Positions 48,058-56,853 of a DNA stretch of 64,000 nucleotides are shown piece after piece. The position numbers were made by a program, and so were the translations under genes. The stretch covers positions 1,658,501 to 1,722,500 of the forward strand of contig CP019797.1 of NCBI GenBank assembly GCA_002951995.1, read 5' to 3'. Under the pieces are notes generated by a model. It ran no database searches and had not been told where the DNA came from. It saw only the letters and a list, made by a program, of their open reading frames with translations. How positions within the stretch are numbered: the stretch's first letter is position 1; the number at the start of each line of letters is the position of its first letter. The stretch comes from Stenotrophomonas acidaminiphila (GTDB lineage: Bacteria; Pseudomonadota; Gammaproteobacteria; Xanthomonadales; Xanthomonadaceae).

Positions 48058-49253
48058 TCAGGCCGCCTGTCCGGCCGCGTGCCCGGAGGCCCAGGCCCAC
48101 TGGAAGTTGTAGCCCCCAGCCAGCCGGTCACGTCCAGCACCTCGCCGACGAAATACAGCCCCGGCACCTGCCGCGATTCGAAGGTGGAGGACGACACCTG
48201 GCGCGTGTCCACGCCGCCCAGGGTCACCTCCGCGGTGCGGTAGCCCTCGGTGCCGCTGGCCACCAGCGGGAAATCGGCCAGCAATGCCGCCGCCTGTTTC
48301 AACTGCGGCTCGTCGAGCTGGCGCACCGGCCGGTCCGGCAGCCAGTGCTCGCACAGGCGCTGCGCCATCCGCTTGGGCATGACCTCGGCCAGCAACGTGC
48401 GCAGTTCGGAGGCGCCGCGCTCGCGTTTCATGCCGCGCAGCCATTGCAGTGCGTCCTGGTCCGGCAGCAGGTCCAGGCGCAGGTCGTCACCGGGCTGCCA
48501 GTAGGAGGAAATCTGCAGGATCGCCGGGCCGCTGATCCCGCGGTGGGTGAGCAGCATGAAGTTGCGGAACGCCTGCCCGTTGCAGCGCGCCTCCACCGGC
48601 AGCGCCACGCCGCTGAGGTCGGCCAGCCGTTCCTGGTGCCTGCCGCTGAGGGTCAGCGGCACCAGCCCGGCGCGGGTGGGCAGCACCGCGTGGCCGAACT
48701 GGCGCGCGACCTCGTAGCCGAAGCCGCTGGCGCCCATGCTGGGAATGGACAGGCCGCCGCTGGCGATCACCAGCGACGCGCAGTGGAACAGGCCGTGGCC
48801 GGTGCGCACGCGGAAGCCGTCGGCGCCACGCTCGATGCCCTCCACCGCGCAGTCGGTGCGGATCCGCACCGCGGCCTGCTGGCATTCGTCCAGCAGCATG
48901 CGCACGATCAGCTTGGAGGAGATGTCGCAGAACAGCTGCCCCAGCTCCTTCTCGTGCCAGGCGATGCGGTGGCGCTCGACCATGGCGATGAAATCGGCCG
49001 GGGTGTAGCGGGCCAGCGCCGATTTGCAGAAATGCGGGTTGGCCGAAATGAAGTTGGCGGCGGTGGTGCCGGTGTTGGTGAAATTGCAGCGCCCGCCGCC
49101 GGACATCAGGATCTTCTTGCCCGGCTTGTTGGCGTGGTCGATCACCTGCACCACGCGGCCGCGCTGGCCGGCGGTAAGCGCGCACATCAGGCCGGCCGCG
49201 CCGGCGCCGATCACCAGCACGTCGCAGTGCTGGGCAGCCATGCACTGGTTCAT
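48058..49253 (-). pseudogene. BaiN/HI0933-family NAD(P)/FAD-dependent oxidoreductase, one-base frameshift near the 3' end
   Basis: A flavoprotein of about 398 residues. The dinucleotide motif VLVIGAGAAGLMCA is at the N-terminus, then KKILMSGGGRCNFTNTG and ISGPAILQISSYW. The end should read YFVGEVLDVTGWLGGYNFQWAWASGHAAGQAA. As printed, the frame is lost after TGWLG because the G run (five C on the plus strand at 48113-48117) is one base short; the correct end is found one frame over and stops at 48058. The reaction is unknown; relatives reduce double bonds in bile acid-like compounds. An in-frame ATG at 49241 is an alternative start. Its start is 14 bp after the yaeQ stop. Confidence 0.88.
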
Positions 49254-49267
49254 CGCAAGCGCGCCAC

Positions 49268-49816
49268 TCAAGCCGCCGCGCGCTTGCGCCAGGCGGGGGT
49301 GACGTCGAGCTGGACCTGGTCGTTGAGGATCTGCAGCTCGCCGTCCTGGATCAGCACGCTCCAGCGCATCGCCCGCTGGATCTGCTGGCCCCAGCGCTCG
49401 ACGAAGCCGGCGTCCAGGTCCACCACCGAGAGGTTGCCGAAGCGGGCCAGGCCCTTGCCCTGCTTCTGCCACCAGATGTCCGAGGCGTTGCCGCCGTAGT
49501 TGATCACCTGCACCTGGCGGCTGCGGTTGCACGCCTTGCGCACCCGCGACTCGTCGGGGTGGCCCAGGTCGATCCACTGCAGGATGTCGCCGGTGTAGTC
49601 GTGCTGCCACAGGTCCGGTTCGTCGTCGGTGCTCAGCCCGCGGCCGAACTCCAGGCGGTCATCGGCGTTCAGCGCGAAGGCGAGCAGGCGCACCATCAGG
49701 CGCTCGTCGGTCTCGGAGGGGTGCTGGGCCAGGGTCAGGTGGTGGGTCGCGTAGTAGCCGCGGTCCATGTCGCTGATCTGCAGCTCGGCCTTGCGGATGG
49801 TGGCGGTAAGGGCCAT
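49268..49816 (-). CDS. yaeQ: YaeQ family protein
   Basis: A 182-residue cytosolic protein of the YaeQ family (restriction-endonuclease-like fold, function not established). Recognisable parts are ATIRKAELQISDMDRGYYATHHLTLAQHPSETDERLMVRLLAFAL, FGRGLSTDDEPDLW, WIDLGHPDESRVRKACNRS and the terminal tryptophan-containing helix. ATG 49816 is the natural start; an ATG five codons upstream is also in frame. It lies between the UPF0178 gene and the BaiN-type gene on the same strand and may be co-transcribed with the latter. Confidence 0.93.
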   Translation of the reverse strand: MALTATIRKAELQISDMDRGYYATHHLTLAQHPSETDERLMVRLLAFALNADDRLEFGRGLSTDDEPDLWQHDYTGDILQWIDLGHPDESRVRKACNRSRQVQVINYGGNASDIWWQKQGKGLARFGNLSVVDLDAGFVERWGQQIQRAMRWSVLIQDGELQILNDQVQLDVTPAWRKRAAA

Positions 49817-49876
49817 GGGATCACGGGGCAAAGACCGCCATTCTACTGCGCGGGCGCAGCCGCGACGGGCCGCGCT

Positions 49877-50349
49877 TCAGCGCTGCCGCGCCAGCCACTG
49901 GTCCAGGCGCGCGGCGAAGGCCTGGCGGTCGCGCGCGTGCAGGCTGGGCGGGCCGCCGGTCTGCACGCCCGCGCCGCGCAGTTCGGCCATGAAATCGCGT
50001 ATCGACAGGCGCTGGGCGATGCTGTCGGGCTGAACGGCACGCCGCGCGGGTCCACGGCGGCCGCGCCCCTGGCCAGCACCCGTGCGGCCAGCGGAATGTC
50101 CTGGGTGACGACCAGGTCGCCGGCGGCCACGCGTTCGGCGATGGCGTCGTCGGCCACGTCCGGGCCACCGGCGACCTGCATGGCGCGGATGAAACGCGAG
50201 GGGGGCGTCTGCAGCCAGCGGTTGGCGACCAGGATCACCTCGATCCGGGTGCGCTCGGCGGCGCGGTACAGGATGTCGCGGATGACCGCCGGGCAGGCGT
50301 CGGCGTCCACCCAGATGCGGGGGGAGGGGGCGGCAAGGGTGGATTCCAT
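49877..50349 (-). pseudogene. UPF0178 family protein (YaiI/YqxD), one-base frameshift
   Basis: A small predicted nuclease-fold (NYN/PIN-like) protein. From ATG 50349 the sequence follows the family closely: [68 protein letters not shown]. Then the frame is lost. With one G restored at 50025-50030 (minus strand AGCCCGACAGC read as AGCCCGGACAGC) it continues as [20 protein letters not shown] and later [20 protein letters not shown] to a stop at 49877. The repaired length is 157 residues, normal for the family. Function is unknown in any organism. Confidence 0.88.
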
Positions 50350-50665
50350 GGCGCGCAGTCTAGCCGCTGCGCGGGCCCGGGACGGGCCGGAGCCGCCCGA
50401 TGCGGGGCGCCAAGCCAATGAATTTAGCGGGATTGTTGCCGGGAGGTGGGGTTTCGGTGCGGATGAATGCGGTATTTGTCGCTTTTTGCTGGAAAGCCGC
50501 GTATCTTTCGCCCCACTGTGCTTGCAAGGGTCACCGTGAATCGTGGCCTGATGCAGCTGATCTCACCGATCCGCTCATCGTTCCGTTTTACCAACGCCTG
50601 CAACTCAGTCTCGGCCCCGATCCCCGGCGGCTGCGATTTCCAATCAATAGTTCCAGGAGTTTGTA
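50350..50665 (+). promoter_or_regulatory. promoter and long 5' leader of the cold-shock gene
   Basis: About 316 bp without a gene, clearly richer in A and T than its surroundings (for example AATGAATTTAGCGG, GTATTTGTCGCTTTTTGCTGG). Cold-shock genes often have long structured leaders that act as RNA thermosensors, and this gap fits that. I could not fix the promoter position. AGGAG lies seven bases before the ATG. Confidence 0.45.
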
Positions 50666-50875
50666 ATGTCTGAGCGTCAGACCGGCACGGTGAAGTGGTT
50701 CAACGATGCCAAGGGTTTTGGTTTCATCACCCCGGAAAGCGGCCCCGACCTGTTCGTGCACTTCCGTGCCATCCAGGGCACCGGCTTCAAGTCGCTGCAG
50801 GAAGGCCAGAAGGTGACCTTCGTCGCCGTGCAGGGCCAGAAGGGCATGCAGGCTGACCAGGTGCAGGCGCTGTAA
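50666..50875 (+). CDS. CspA-family cold-shock protein
   Basis: A 69-residue single cold-shock domain with both RNA-binding motifs: KGFGFITP (RNP1) and DLFVHF (RNP2). It starts [11 protein letters not shown], the standard opening. It binds single-stranded RNA and melts secondary structure. The long A/T-rich leader and strong terminator form an isolated transcription unit. Which of the several csp paralogues of such a genome this is cannot be decided here. Confidence 0.96.
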   Translation: MSERQTGTVKWFNDAKGFGFITPESGPDLFVHFRAIQGTGFKSLQEGQKVTFVAVQGQKGMQADQVQAL

Positions 50876-50907
50876 TCCAGCCCCCGCAACCGCAAGGTCG
50901 CCACGAC

Positions 50908-50935
50908 GCCGGAAGCGAAAGCTTCCGGCGTTTTT
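50908..50935 (+). terminator. intrinsic terminator after the cold-shock gene
   Basis: CGCCGGAAGC, GAAA, GCTTCCGGCG, then TTTTTGTTT: a very stable GNRA-type tetraloop stem with a T tract. Confidence 0.92.
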
Positions 50936-51076
50936 GTTTATGGCGCCAGCGCTCCCGCCGGTTTTTGCGCCCGCCCTGCACGGCGGCCTCTCCGGGGCCT
51001 TCGGCCGGGGTGCCGGAAACCGGGCTGCCATCGCCGCCGTGCTTGTGACCCCGGGCCCAGCCCCCATCTGCTATCG

Positions 51077-52636
51077 ATGACTATCCCGGTGCTGCATTTC
51101 GACAACCGTTTCCTGCGCGAACTGCCCGGCGACGCCGAAACCGGACCGCGCCGGCGCGAGGTGCCGGGCGCGGCCTGGTCGCAGGTCATGCCCAGCCCAG
51201 TGGCGGCGCCGCGCCTGCTGGCGCATGCGCCGGAGGTGGCGGCGATGCTGGGTTTCGACCGCGCGGCCGTGCAGGCGCCGGATTTCGCCGCGGTGTTCGC
51301 CGGCAATGCGTTGTACCCCGGCATGCAGCCATGGGCGGCGAATTATGGCGGCCACCAGTTCGGGCACTGGGCCGGGCAACTGGGTGATGGCCGCGCCATT
51401 TCGCTCGGCGAATTGCTGGCCGATGGCCGGCGCTGGGAGCTGCAGCTCAAGGGGGCCGGGCCAACGCCCTATTCGCGCGGCGCGGACGGCCGCGCGGTGC
51501 TGCGCTCGTCGATCCGCGAATTCCTGTGTTCGGAGGCCATGCATCACCTGGGCGTGCCGACCACGCGTGCGCTGAGCCTGGTCGCCACCGGCGAGACGGT
51601 GGTCCGCGACATGTTCTACGACGGCCATCCGCGCGGTGAGCCGGGCGCGGTGGTGTGCCGGGTGGCGCCTTCGTTCCTGCGCTTCGGCAGTTTCGAGTTG
51701 CCGGCGGCACGCGGCGACCGGGCGTTGCTGCGGCAGCTGGTGGATTTCTGCATCGACCGCGACTTTCCGCAGTTGCCGCCCGGCCCCTCGCGCCATGCCG
51801 ACTGGTTCGCCGGGATCTGCACGCGCACCGCGGTGCTGGTGGCGCAGTGGATGCGGGTGGGCTTCGTGCACGGGGTGATGAACACCGACAACATGTCGGT
51901 GCTGGGCCTGACCCTGGACTACGGCCCGTATGGCTGGATCGAGGATTACGACCCGGACTGGACGCCGAACACCACCGACGCGCAGGGCCGCCGCTACCGT
52001 TTCGGTGCGCAGATGCAGGTGGCGTACTGGAACCTGGTGCGGCTGGCGCAGGCGCTGTCGCCGCTGTTCGCGGAGGCGGCGCCGCTGCAGGCGGGGCTGG
52101 ATGCGTTCCAGGCGCGTTACGCGGCCGAAGCCCGCGGCCACCTGGTCGCCAAGCTCGGGCTGGGCGACTACCGCGAGGGCGACGAGGCGCTGATGGCCCG
52201 GTTCCAGGCACTGCTGCATGCCGGCGAGATGGACATGACCCTGGCGTTCCGGGCGCTGCTCGACGTCGACCCGCAGCGGCCGGACGTGGCGGCGCTGGAG
52301 GGTGCGTTCTATTCGCCCGCGCGCCGCGAGCGGGTGATGCCGGATCTGCTGGACTGGCTGCAGTGCCACGCCGCGCGCGTGCGCGGGGCCGGCCTGGATG
52401 CCGCCGCCCGGCGCCGGGTCATGCAGGTGGCCAATCCAAAATACGTACTGCGCAACTGGCTGGTGCAGCAGGCCATCGACCGCGCCGAGCAGGGCGACAG
52501 CGGCGGCATCGACGAACTGCTGGAGGTGATGCGGCGTCCCGGCGACGAGCAGCCCGGCCGCGAAGCGTTCGCCCGGCGGCGTCCCGACTGGGCGCGTACG
52601 CGCGCCGGCTGCGCCATGCTGTCGTGCAGTTCCTGA
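51077..52636 (+). CDS. selO: protein adenylyltransferase SelO (YdiU/UPF0061)
   Basis: A 519-residue pseudokinase-fold enzyme that transfers AMP to Ser, Thr or Tyr of proteins in redox stress. Family blocks seen: [70 protein letters not shown] (metal-binding Asn/Asp) and [17 protein letters not shown]. The C-terminus ends in AMLSCSS, where bacterial relatives have a redox-active CxSS, so one of the two usual Cys is replaced. Length is normal. apt follows 23 bp later on the same strand. Confidence 0.94.
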   Translation: MTIPVLHFDNRFLRELPGDAETGPRRREVPGAAWSQVMPSPVAAPRLLAHAPEVAAMLGFDRAAVQAPDFAAVFAGNALYPGMQPWAANYGGHQFGHWAGQLGDGRAISLGELLADGRRWELQLKGAGPTPYSRGADGRAVLRSSIREFLCSEAMHHLGVPTTRALSLVATGETVVRDMFYDGHPRGEPGAVVCRVAPSFLRFGSFELPAARGDRALLRQLVDFCIDRDFPQLPPGPSRHADWFAGICTRTAVLVAQWMRVGFVHGVMNTDNMSVLGLTLDYGPYGWIEDYDPDWTPNTTDAQGRRYRFGAQMQVAYWNLVRLAQALSPLFAEAAPLQAGLDAFQARYAAEARGHLVAKLGLGDYREGDEALMARFQALLHAGEMDMTLAFRALLDVDPQRPDVAALEGAFYSPARRERVMPDLLDWLQCHAARVRGAGLDAAARRRVMQVANPKYVLRNWLVQQAIDRAEQGDSGGIDELLEVMRRPGDEQPGREAFARRRPDWARTRAGCAMLSCSS

Positions 52637-52659
52637 TTCCTTCCCTTCCGAATGACCCG

Positions 52660-53188
52660 ATGACGAACCCCTATCCCGACTGGTCCAGCACGATCCGCGA
52701 CGTGGCCGACTTCCGCGGCCCGGTATCCGCTTCAAGGACATCACCCCGCTGCTGGCCGATGCCGATGGCTTCCGCGCGGCGATCGCGGCGATGGCCGAGC
52801 CCTGGCGCGCGGCCGGCGTGCAGGCGGTGCTGGGGGTGGAGGCGCGCGGCTTCATCCTCGGCGCCGCGCTGGCGCTGGAACTGGGCGCCGGCTTCGTGCC
52901 GGTGCGCAAGCCGGGCAAGCTGCCCGGCGCCACCCTGGCCCAGGAGTACGCGCTGGAGTACGGCAGCGACCGCATCGAGGTCTGCGCCGGTGCCATCGCC
53001 CCGGCACTAGGGTGCTGCTGATCGACGACGTGCTCGCCACCGGCGGTACGCTGGCCGCGGCGCTGCTGCTGGCGCGGCGGCTGGAGGCCGAGGTACTCGG
53101 GGCGGCGGTGCTGGTGGAACTGGACGGGCTGGGCGGCCGTCCGCGCTGGCCGGCAGGGCTGCCGCTGCAGGCCACGCTGGTGTATTGA
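52660..53188 (+). pseudogene. apt: adenine phosphoribosyltransferase, two one-base frameshifts
   Basis: Adenine salvage enzyme (adenine plus PRPP to AMP). The reading is broken twice. From ATG 52660, [17 protein letters not shown] is normal; then one base is missing around 52712-52724 (GGCCCGGTATCC), after which [20 protein letters not shown] and [31 protein letters not shown] follow one frame over. A second base is missing at about 52999-53005 (GCCCCGGCACT), before the PRPP loop [16 protein letters not shown] in a third frame, ending at 53188. With two bases restored the gene codes for 176 residues, the usual length. Two single deletions in one conserved short gene argue for sequence error rather than decay. 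Confidence 0.92.
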
Positions 53189-53213
53189 GTCCCGGCTTCG
53201 TGGTGAGGCGTCG

Positions 53214-53283
53214 GTAGGTGCGGGGCTTGCCCCGCACGGAACCTGCCGGTGGAGCCTCGGTGCGGGGCAAGCCCCGCACCTGC
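53214..53283. repeat. inverted pair of GTAG-type REP palindromes
   Basis: GTAGGTGCGGGGCTTGCCCCGCAC (53214-53237; 24 bases with perfect inner arms GTGCGGGGC/GCCCCGCAC) is followed after 22 bases by the opposite-facing copy starting GTGCGGGGCAAG (53260-53283). The pair lies between the convergent apt and dbpA genes. Confidence 0.75.
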
Positions 53284-53331
53284 GGCCTCATGCCAGCCGG
53301 GTCCGCTGGAGGGGCAGGATCGTGTTCTGGC

Positions 53332-54708
53332 TTACAGCTTGCGCACGCGGAAGCGCCTGCCCTTGATCTTGCCCGCTTCCAGTCGTGCCACCGCCTTGCC
53401 GGCGTGCTCGCGGGCGATGGCCACATAGGAGCGGGTGGGGAAGATGTCGATCTTGCCGATGGTCTTGGCCGACAACCCGGCATCGCCGGTGAGCGCGCCG
53501 AGGATGTCCCCGGCGCGCAGCTTGTCGGTCTTGCCGCCATCGATCCGCAGCGTGGTCATCGCCGCCTGTGGCAGCTGTGCCGGGCGTGCGGTGGCCAGCG
53601 GGGTCTTCTGCCAGTCCAGCGCGCTGCCCTGGTCGGCTTCCAGTGCATCGGCGCGGTGGCGCTCGCGGCCGGCGACCAGGCTCAGCGCCAGGCCGCGGCG
53701 GCCGGCGCGGGCGGTGCGGCCGACGCGGTGGCGGTAGGTGTCCAGGTCGCTGGGCATTTCGTAGTTGACCACCGCGGCCAGCTCTTCCACGTCCAGGCCG
53801 CGCGCGGCCACGTCGCTGGCGACCAGCACGTTGCAGCTGCGGTTGGCGAACTGCAGCAGGACCTCGTCGCGGTCGCGCTGTTCCATGTCGCCATGCAGGG
53901 CCAGCGCCGAGAAGCCGAACTGGCGCAGTGAATTGGCCACCTCGTCCACGTCCTTGCGGGTGTTGCAGAACACCACCGCCGATTCGGGCGTGTACCTGAG
54001 CAGCAGCCCGGCCAGCGCCTTCTGCCGGTGCGCCGGCTCGACCTCGAAGAACAGGTGCTGGATCGCCGGGGCTTCCTGCTGGCCATTGATGGTGACTTCC
54101 ACCGGGTCATCAAGCAGGGCGCGCGCCAGTTCGCGGATGGCGTCGGGGAACGTGGCCGAGAACAGCAGGCTCTGCCGCTCCTTGTGGGTGCGCCCGGCGA
54201 TCTCGCGGATGGGCTCCTCGAAGCCCATGTCGAGCATGCGGTCGGCTTCGTCGAGCACGAACGTGCGCACCTGGCCGAGGTTGAGCGCGCGCCTGCGCGC
54301 CAGTTCCTGCACGCGGCCGGGCGTGCCCACCACCACCTGCGGGTCGTGCGCCTCCAGCGACGCCAGCTGCGGGCCCAGCGGCACGCCGCCGGTCAGTACC
54401 AGCAGCTTGAGGTTGGGGATGCCGGTGGCCAGTTTGCGCAGCTGCCGGCCGACCTGGTCGGCCAGTTCGCGGGTAGGGCACAGCACCAGCGCCTGGGTAC
54501 GCAGGGTGGCCGGGTCGAGCCGGTTCAGCAGGCCCAGGCCGAAGGCGGCGGTCTTGCCGCTGCCGGTGGGAGCCTGGGCGATCACGTCGCGCCCGTCCAG
54601 GATGGGCGGCAGGCTCTGTGCCTGCACCGGGGTCATGGCGGTATAGCCCAGCGCGTCGATGCCGGGTGCGAGGGCCGGGATCAGCGGCAACGAGGAGAAA
54701 TCGGTCAT
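53332..54708 (-). CDS. dbpA: ATP-dependent RNA helicase DbpA
   Basis: A 458-residue DEAD-box helicase for 50S ribosome assembly. Motifs in order: Q motif (GYTAMTPVQAQSLP), APTGSGKT (I), PTRELADQ (Ia), GTPGR (Ib), VLDEADRMLD (II), FSATFP (III), and in the second domain VFCNTRKDVDEV, DVAARGLDVEEL and HRVGRTARAGRRG (VI). The C-terminal domain (LRIDGGKTDKLRAGDILGALTGDAGLSAKTIGKIDIFPTRSYVAI) is the DbpA 23S-rRNA-binding RRM. ATG 54708 is the standard start; the open frame continues upstream over the intergenic region but is not protein-like. Confidence 0.95.
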   Translation of the reverse strand: MTDFSSLPLIPALAPGIDALGYTAMTPVQAQSLPPILDGRDVIAQAPTGSGKTAAFGLGLLNRLDPATLRTQALVLCPTRELADQVGRQLRKLATGIPNLKLLVLTGGVPLGPQLASLEAHDPQVVVGTPGRVQELARRRALNLGQVRTFVLDEADRMLDMGFEEPIREIAGRTHKERQSLLFSATFPDAIRELARALLDDPVEVTINGQQEAPAIQHLFFEVEPAHRQKALAGLLLRYTPESAVVFCNTRKDVDEVANSLRQFGFSALALHGDMEQRDRDEVLLQFANRSCNVLVASDVAARGLDVEELAAVVNYEMPSDLDTYRHRVGRTARAGRRGLALSLVAGRERHRADALEADQGSALDWQKTPLATARPAQLPQAAMTTLRIDGGKTDKLRAGDILGALTGDAGLSAKTIGKIDIFPTRSYVAIAREHAGKAVARLEAGKIKGRRFRVRKL

Positions 54709-54770
54709 GCCGTATTTTCGCAGATGCCGGCGGGCCGTGCCGCCCTGGTGGCCGCCGCGGCGCGCCCGAT

Positions 54771-55826
54771 TCAGGACAGCGCACGTACCGCGAGGTTGAT
54801 CAGCAGACCGCCGCCGAGCAGCCAGGCGGCCAGCAGCGCGGCCAGCAGCATCGGCCGCGGACCGGCCTGGCGCAGGGCCGAGACATGGGTGGTCAGGCCC
54901 AGCGCGGCCATCGCCATCGCCAGCAGCGCGGTGTCCAGCTCGACCAGGGCGGCGACCAGCCCGGCGGGCAGCAACTGCAGCGAGTTGAAGCCGACCATGC
55001 CGATGAAGCCGAACGCGAACCAGGGCACGGCGATCCTGGAGCGCGTGCCCTGGCGGTCGCGGCGGCCGCGTGCCAGCAGTGCCGACAGGCACACCAGGAA
55101 CGGCGCCAGCATCATCACCCGCACCATCTTGGCGATGACCGCCGCGTCGGCGGCCGGCTGGCTGACCGCGCGGCCGGCGGCGACCACCTGGGCCACCTCA
55201 TGCACGGTGGAGCCGGTGAATACGCCGTAGCCGGTTTCGTCCAGCGGCATCCAGCCGGCATGCAGGCCCCACTGGTACAGCAGCGGGTACAGGAACATCG
55301 CCAGGGTGCCGAACACGACCACCGTGGCCACGGCGATGGCAACCTGCTCGGCGCGGCCCTTGACCACCGGCTCGGCGGCCATCACCGCCGCGGCGCCGCA
55401 GATGGAGCTGCCGGCGCCGATCAGCAGCGCGGTGTTGCGCTCCAGCCCAAGCACGCGGGTGCCCAGCCACCACGCCAGGGCGAAGGTGGAGCACAGCACC
55501 AGCGCGTCGATCAGCACCCCGGCGACGCCGACCTGGCCGATGTCCTGCACGGTCAGGCGCAGGCCGTAGAGGACGATGCCGGCACGCAGCAGGGTCGCCT
55601 TGGAGAAGCCCACGCCTGCCGCCGCGCGCGGCGCCAGCCTGCCGTAGGCGGTGTTGCCCAGGGCGATACCGAGCAGGATCGCCAGCGTCAGCGCACTGAT
55701 GCCATGGGCCTGCAGCCACGGCAGGGTACCCAGCCACAGGGAAAGCATGGCGATGGCGGCGGTCAACAGCAGGCCGGGGAGGCGATGTGGGTGGGCCGGG
55801 GCGTGGCCCTGGAGGGCGGTGTTCAT
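54771..55826 (-). CDS. yeiH: YeiH/UPF0324 family membrane protein (putative sulfate exporter)
   Basis: A 351-residue protein with about ten membrane segments. Family blocks: LRAGIVLYGLRLTVQDIGQVG, GSSICGAAAVMAAEPVVK, STVHEVAQVVAAGRAVS and KMVRVMMLAPFLV. It is annotated as a putative sulfate exporter, but the substrate is not firmly established. A LysR gene diverges from it across about 100 bp, the usual arrangement for yeiH with its regulator YeiE, so the two form a regulatory pair. Confidence 0.92.
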   Translation of the reverse strand: MNTALQGHAPAHPHRLPGLLLTAAIAMLSLWLGTLPWLQAHGISALTLAILLGIALGNTAYGRLAPRAAAGVGFSKATLLRAGIVLYGLRLTVQDIGQVGVAGVLIDALVLCSTFALAWWLGTRVLGLERNTALLIGAGSSICGAAAVMAAEPVVKGRAEQVAIAVATVVVFGTLAMFLYPLLYQWGLHAGWMPLDETGYGVFTGSTVHEVAQVVAAGRAVSQPAADAAVIAKMVRVMMLAPFLVCLSALLARGRRDRQGTRSRIAVPWFAFGFIGMVGFNSLQLLPAGLVAALVELDTALLAMAMAALGLTTHVSALRQAGPRPMLLAALLAAWLLGGGLLINLAVRALS

Positions 55827-55923
55827 GACGGACGGTTATGAGGAGATGGCCCATCCTGCCGTCGCGCCAATAATCTGTAAAACAGATAATATTCGTATGG
55901 ATAAACAATATTTCAGGTAAATA

Positions 55924-56829
55924 ATGCATCTCTCCCTGCGCCAGCTGCAGATTTTCTCCGCCGTCGCCGAAACCGGCACCACCACCGCCGCGGGCGAGGC
56001 CATCGGCCTGTCGCAGTCGGCGGTAAGTGCGGCCCTGGGCGAGCTGGAGAGCCTGCTCGGGCTGGCCGTGTTCGACCGCGTCGGACGCCGGCTGGTGCTC
56101 AACGGCCACGGCCGTGCGCTGCTGCCCGAGGCACGGGCGCTGCTGGCGGCCGTGGACGATATCGAGCGCCGCTACGGCCGGGCCGGGGAGGCCGCCGCGC
56201 CGGTGCGCTGGCGGGTCGGCGCCAGCACTACCATCGGCAACTACCTGATGCCGTCGCGCATCGCCGACCTGCGCGAGCGCAACGACCAGGCCCGGGTCGA
56301 CCTGGTGATCGGCAATACCCGCGAAGTCGCCGCTGCGGTGCAGCGGCTGGAGGTGGACATCGGCCTGATCGAGGGCCCGTGTCACGAGCCGGGGCTGGAC
56401 GTGGCGCCCTGGCGCGAGGACGAACTGGTCGTCGTGTTCGGCGATCGCCACCCGCACGCGGCGGCACTGCGGGCCGGTGCGGACATGGCGCGGCTGCGCG
56501 GTGCCTGCTGGTTGCTGCGCGAGCCGGGCTCGGGCACCCGCGAGGCGGCCGAGCAGGCGCTGCTGCCGCACCTGCACCGGTTCGCCGAGGTACTGCAGCT
56601 CGGCGGTACCGAGGCGATCAAGCAGGGCGCCGTCGCCGGGCTGGGCCTGGCCTGCCTGTCGCGGCACGCGGTGGCCGATCTCATCGCACTGGGCCGGCTG
56701 CACGTGCTGGCCACGCCGTTGCCGCCGCTGCGGCGGCAGCTGTGGGTGCTGCGGCACCCGGGCAGGCCGGTGGCGGCCAGCCTGCGGCGGCTGCTGGCGC
56801 TGGATCCGGGCACGTTCGCCGACGCCTGA
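55924..56829 (+). CDS. LysR-type regulator of yeiH (YeiE-like)
   Basis: A 301-residue LysR protein. HTH at residues 1-60 (LRQLQIFSAVAETGTTTAAGEAIGLSQSAVSAALGELESLLG), then an effector domain starting RWRVGASTTIGNYLMPSRIADLRERN and containing EGPCHEPGLDVAPWREDELVVVFG and LLREPGSGTREAAEQ, both typical of the CysB/CbbR/YeiE-like subgroup. It lies divergent to yeiH. The intergenic region is A/T-rich (CTGTAAAACAGATAATATTCGTATGG) and contains CTGTAAAACAG, a small palindrome that could be its binding site. Confidence 0.9.
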   Translation: MHLSLRQLQIFSAVAETGTTTAAGEAIGLSQSAVSAALGELESLLGLAVFDRVGRRLVLNGHGRALLPEARALLAAVDDIERRYGRAGEAAAPVRWRVGASTTIGNYLMPSRIADLRERNDQARVDLVIGNTREVAAAVQRLEVDIGLIEGPCHEPGLDVAPWREDELVVVFGDRHPHAAALRAGADMARLRGACWLLREPGSGTREAAEQALLPHLHRFAEVLQLGGTEAIKQGAVAGLGLACLSRHAVADLIALGRLHVLATPLPPLRRQLWVLRHPGRPVAASLRRLLALDPGTFADA

Positions 56830-56841
56830 GCGCGGCTCCCG

Positions 56842-56847
56842 TACAAT
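56842..56847 (+). promoter_or_regulatory. -10 element for uup, leaderless arrangement
   Basis: TACAAT in GTACAATGCGCGCATG. The uup ATG begins seven bases after the hexamer, where transcription would start, so the message is probably leaderless. No Shine-Dalgarno sequence is present. Confidence 0.55.
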
Positions 56848-56853
56848 GCGCGC

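Noticed and set aside
52660..53188. Programmed frameshifting in apt
   Set aside because: No slippery heptamer or downstream structure, two shifts in a short housekeeping gene, and the same deletion type in nine other genes.
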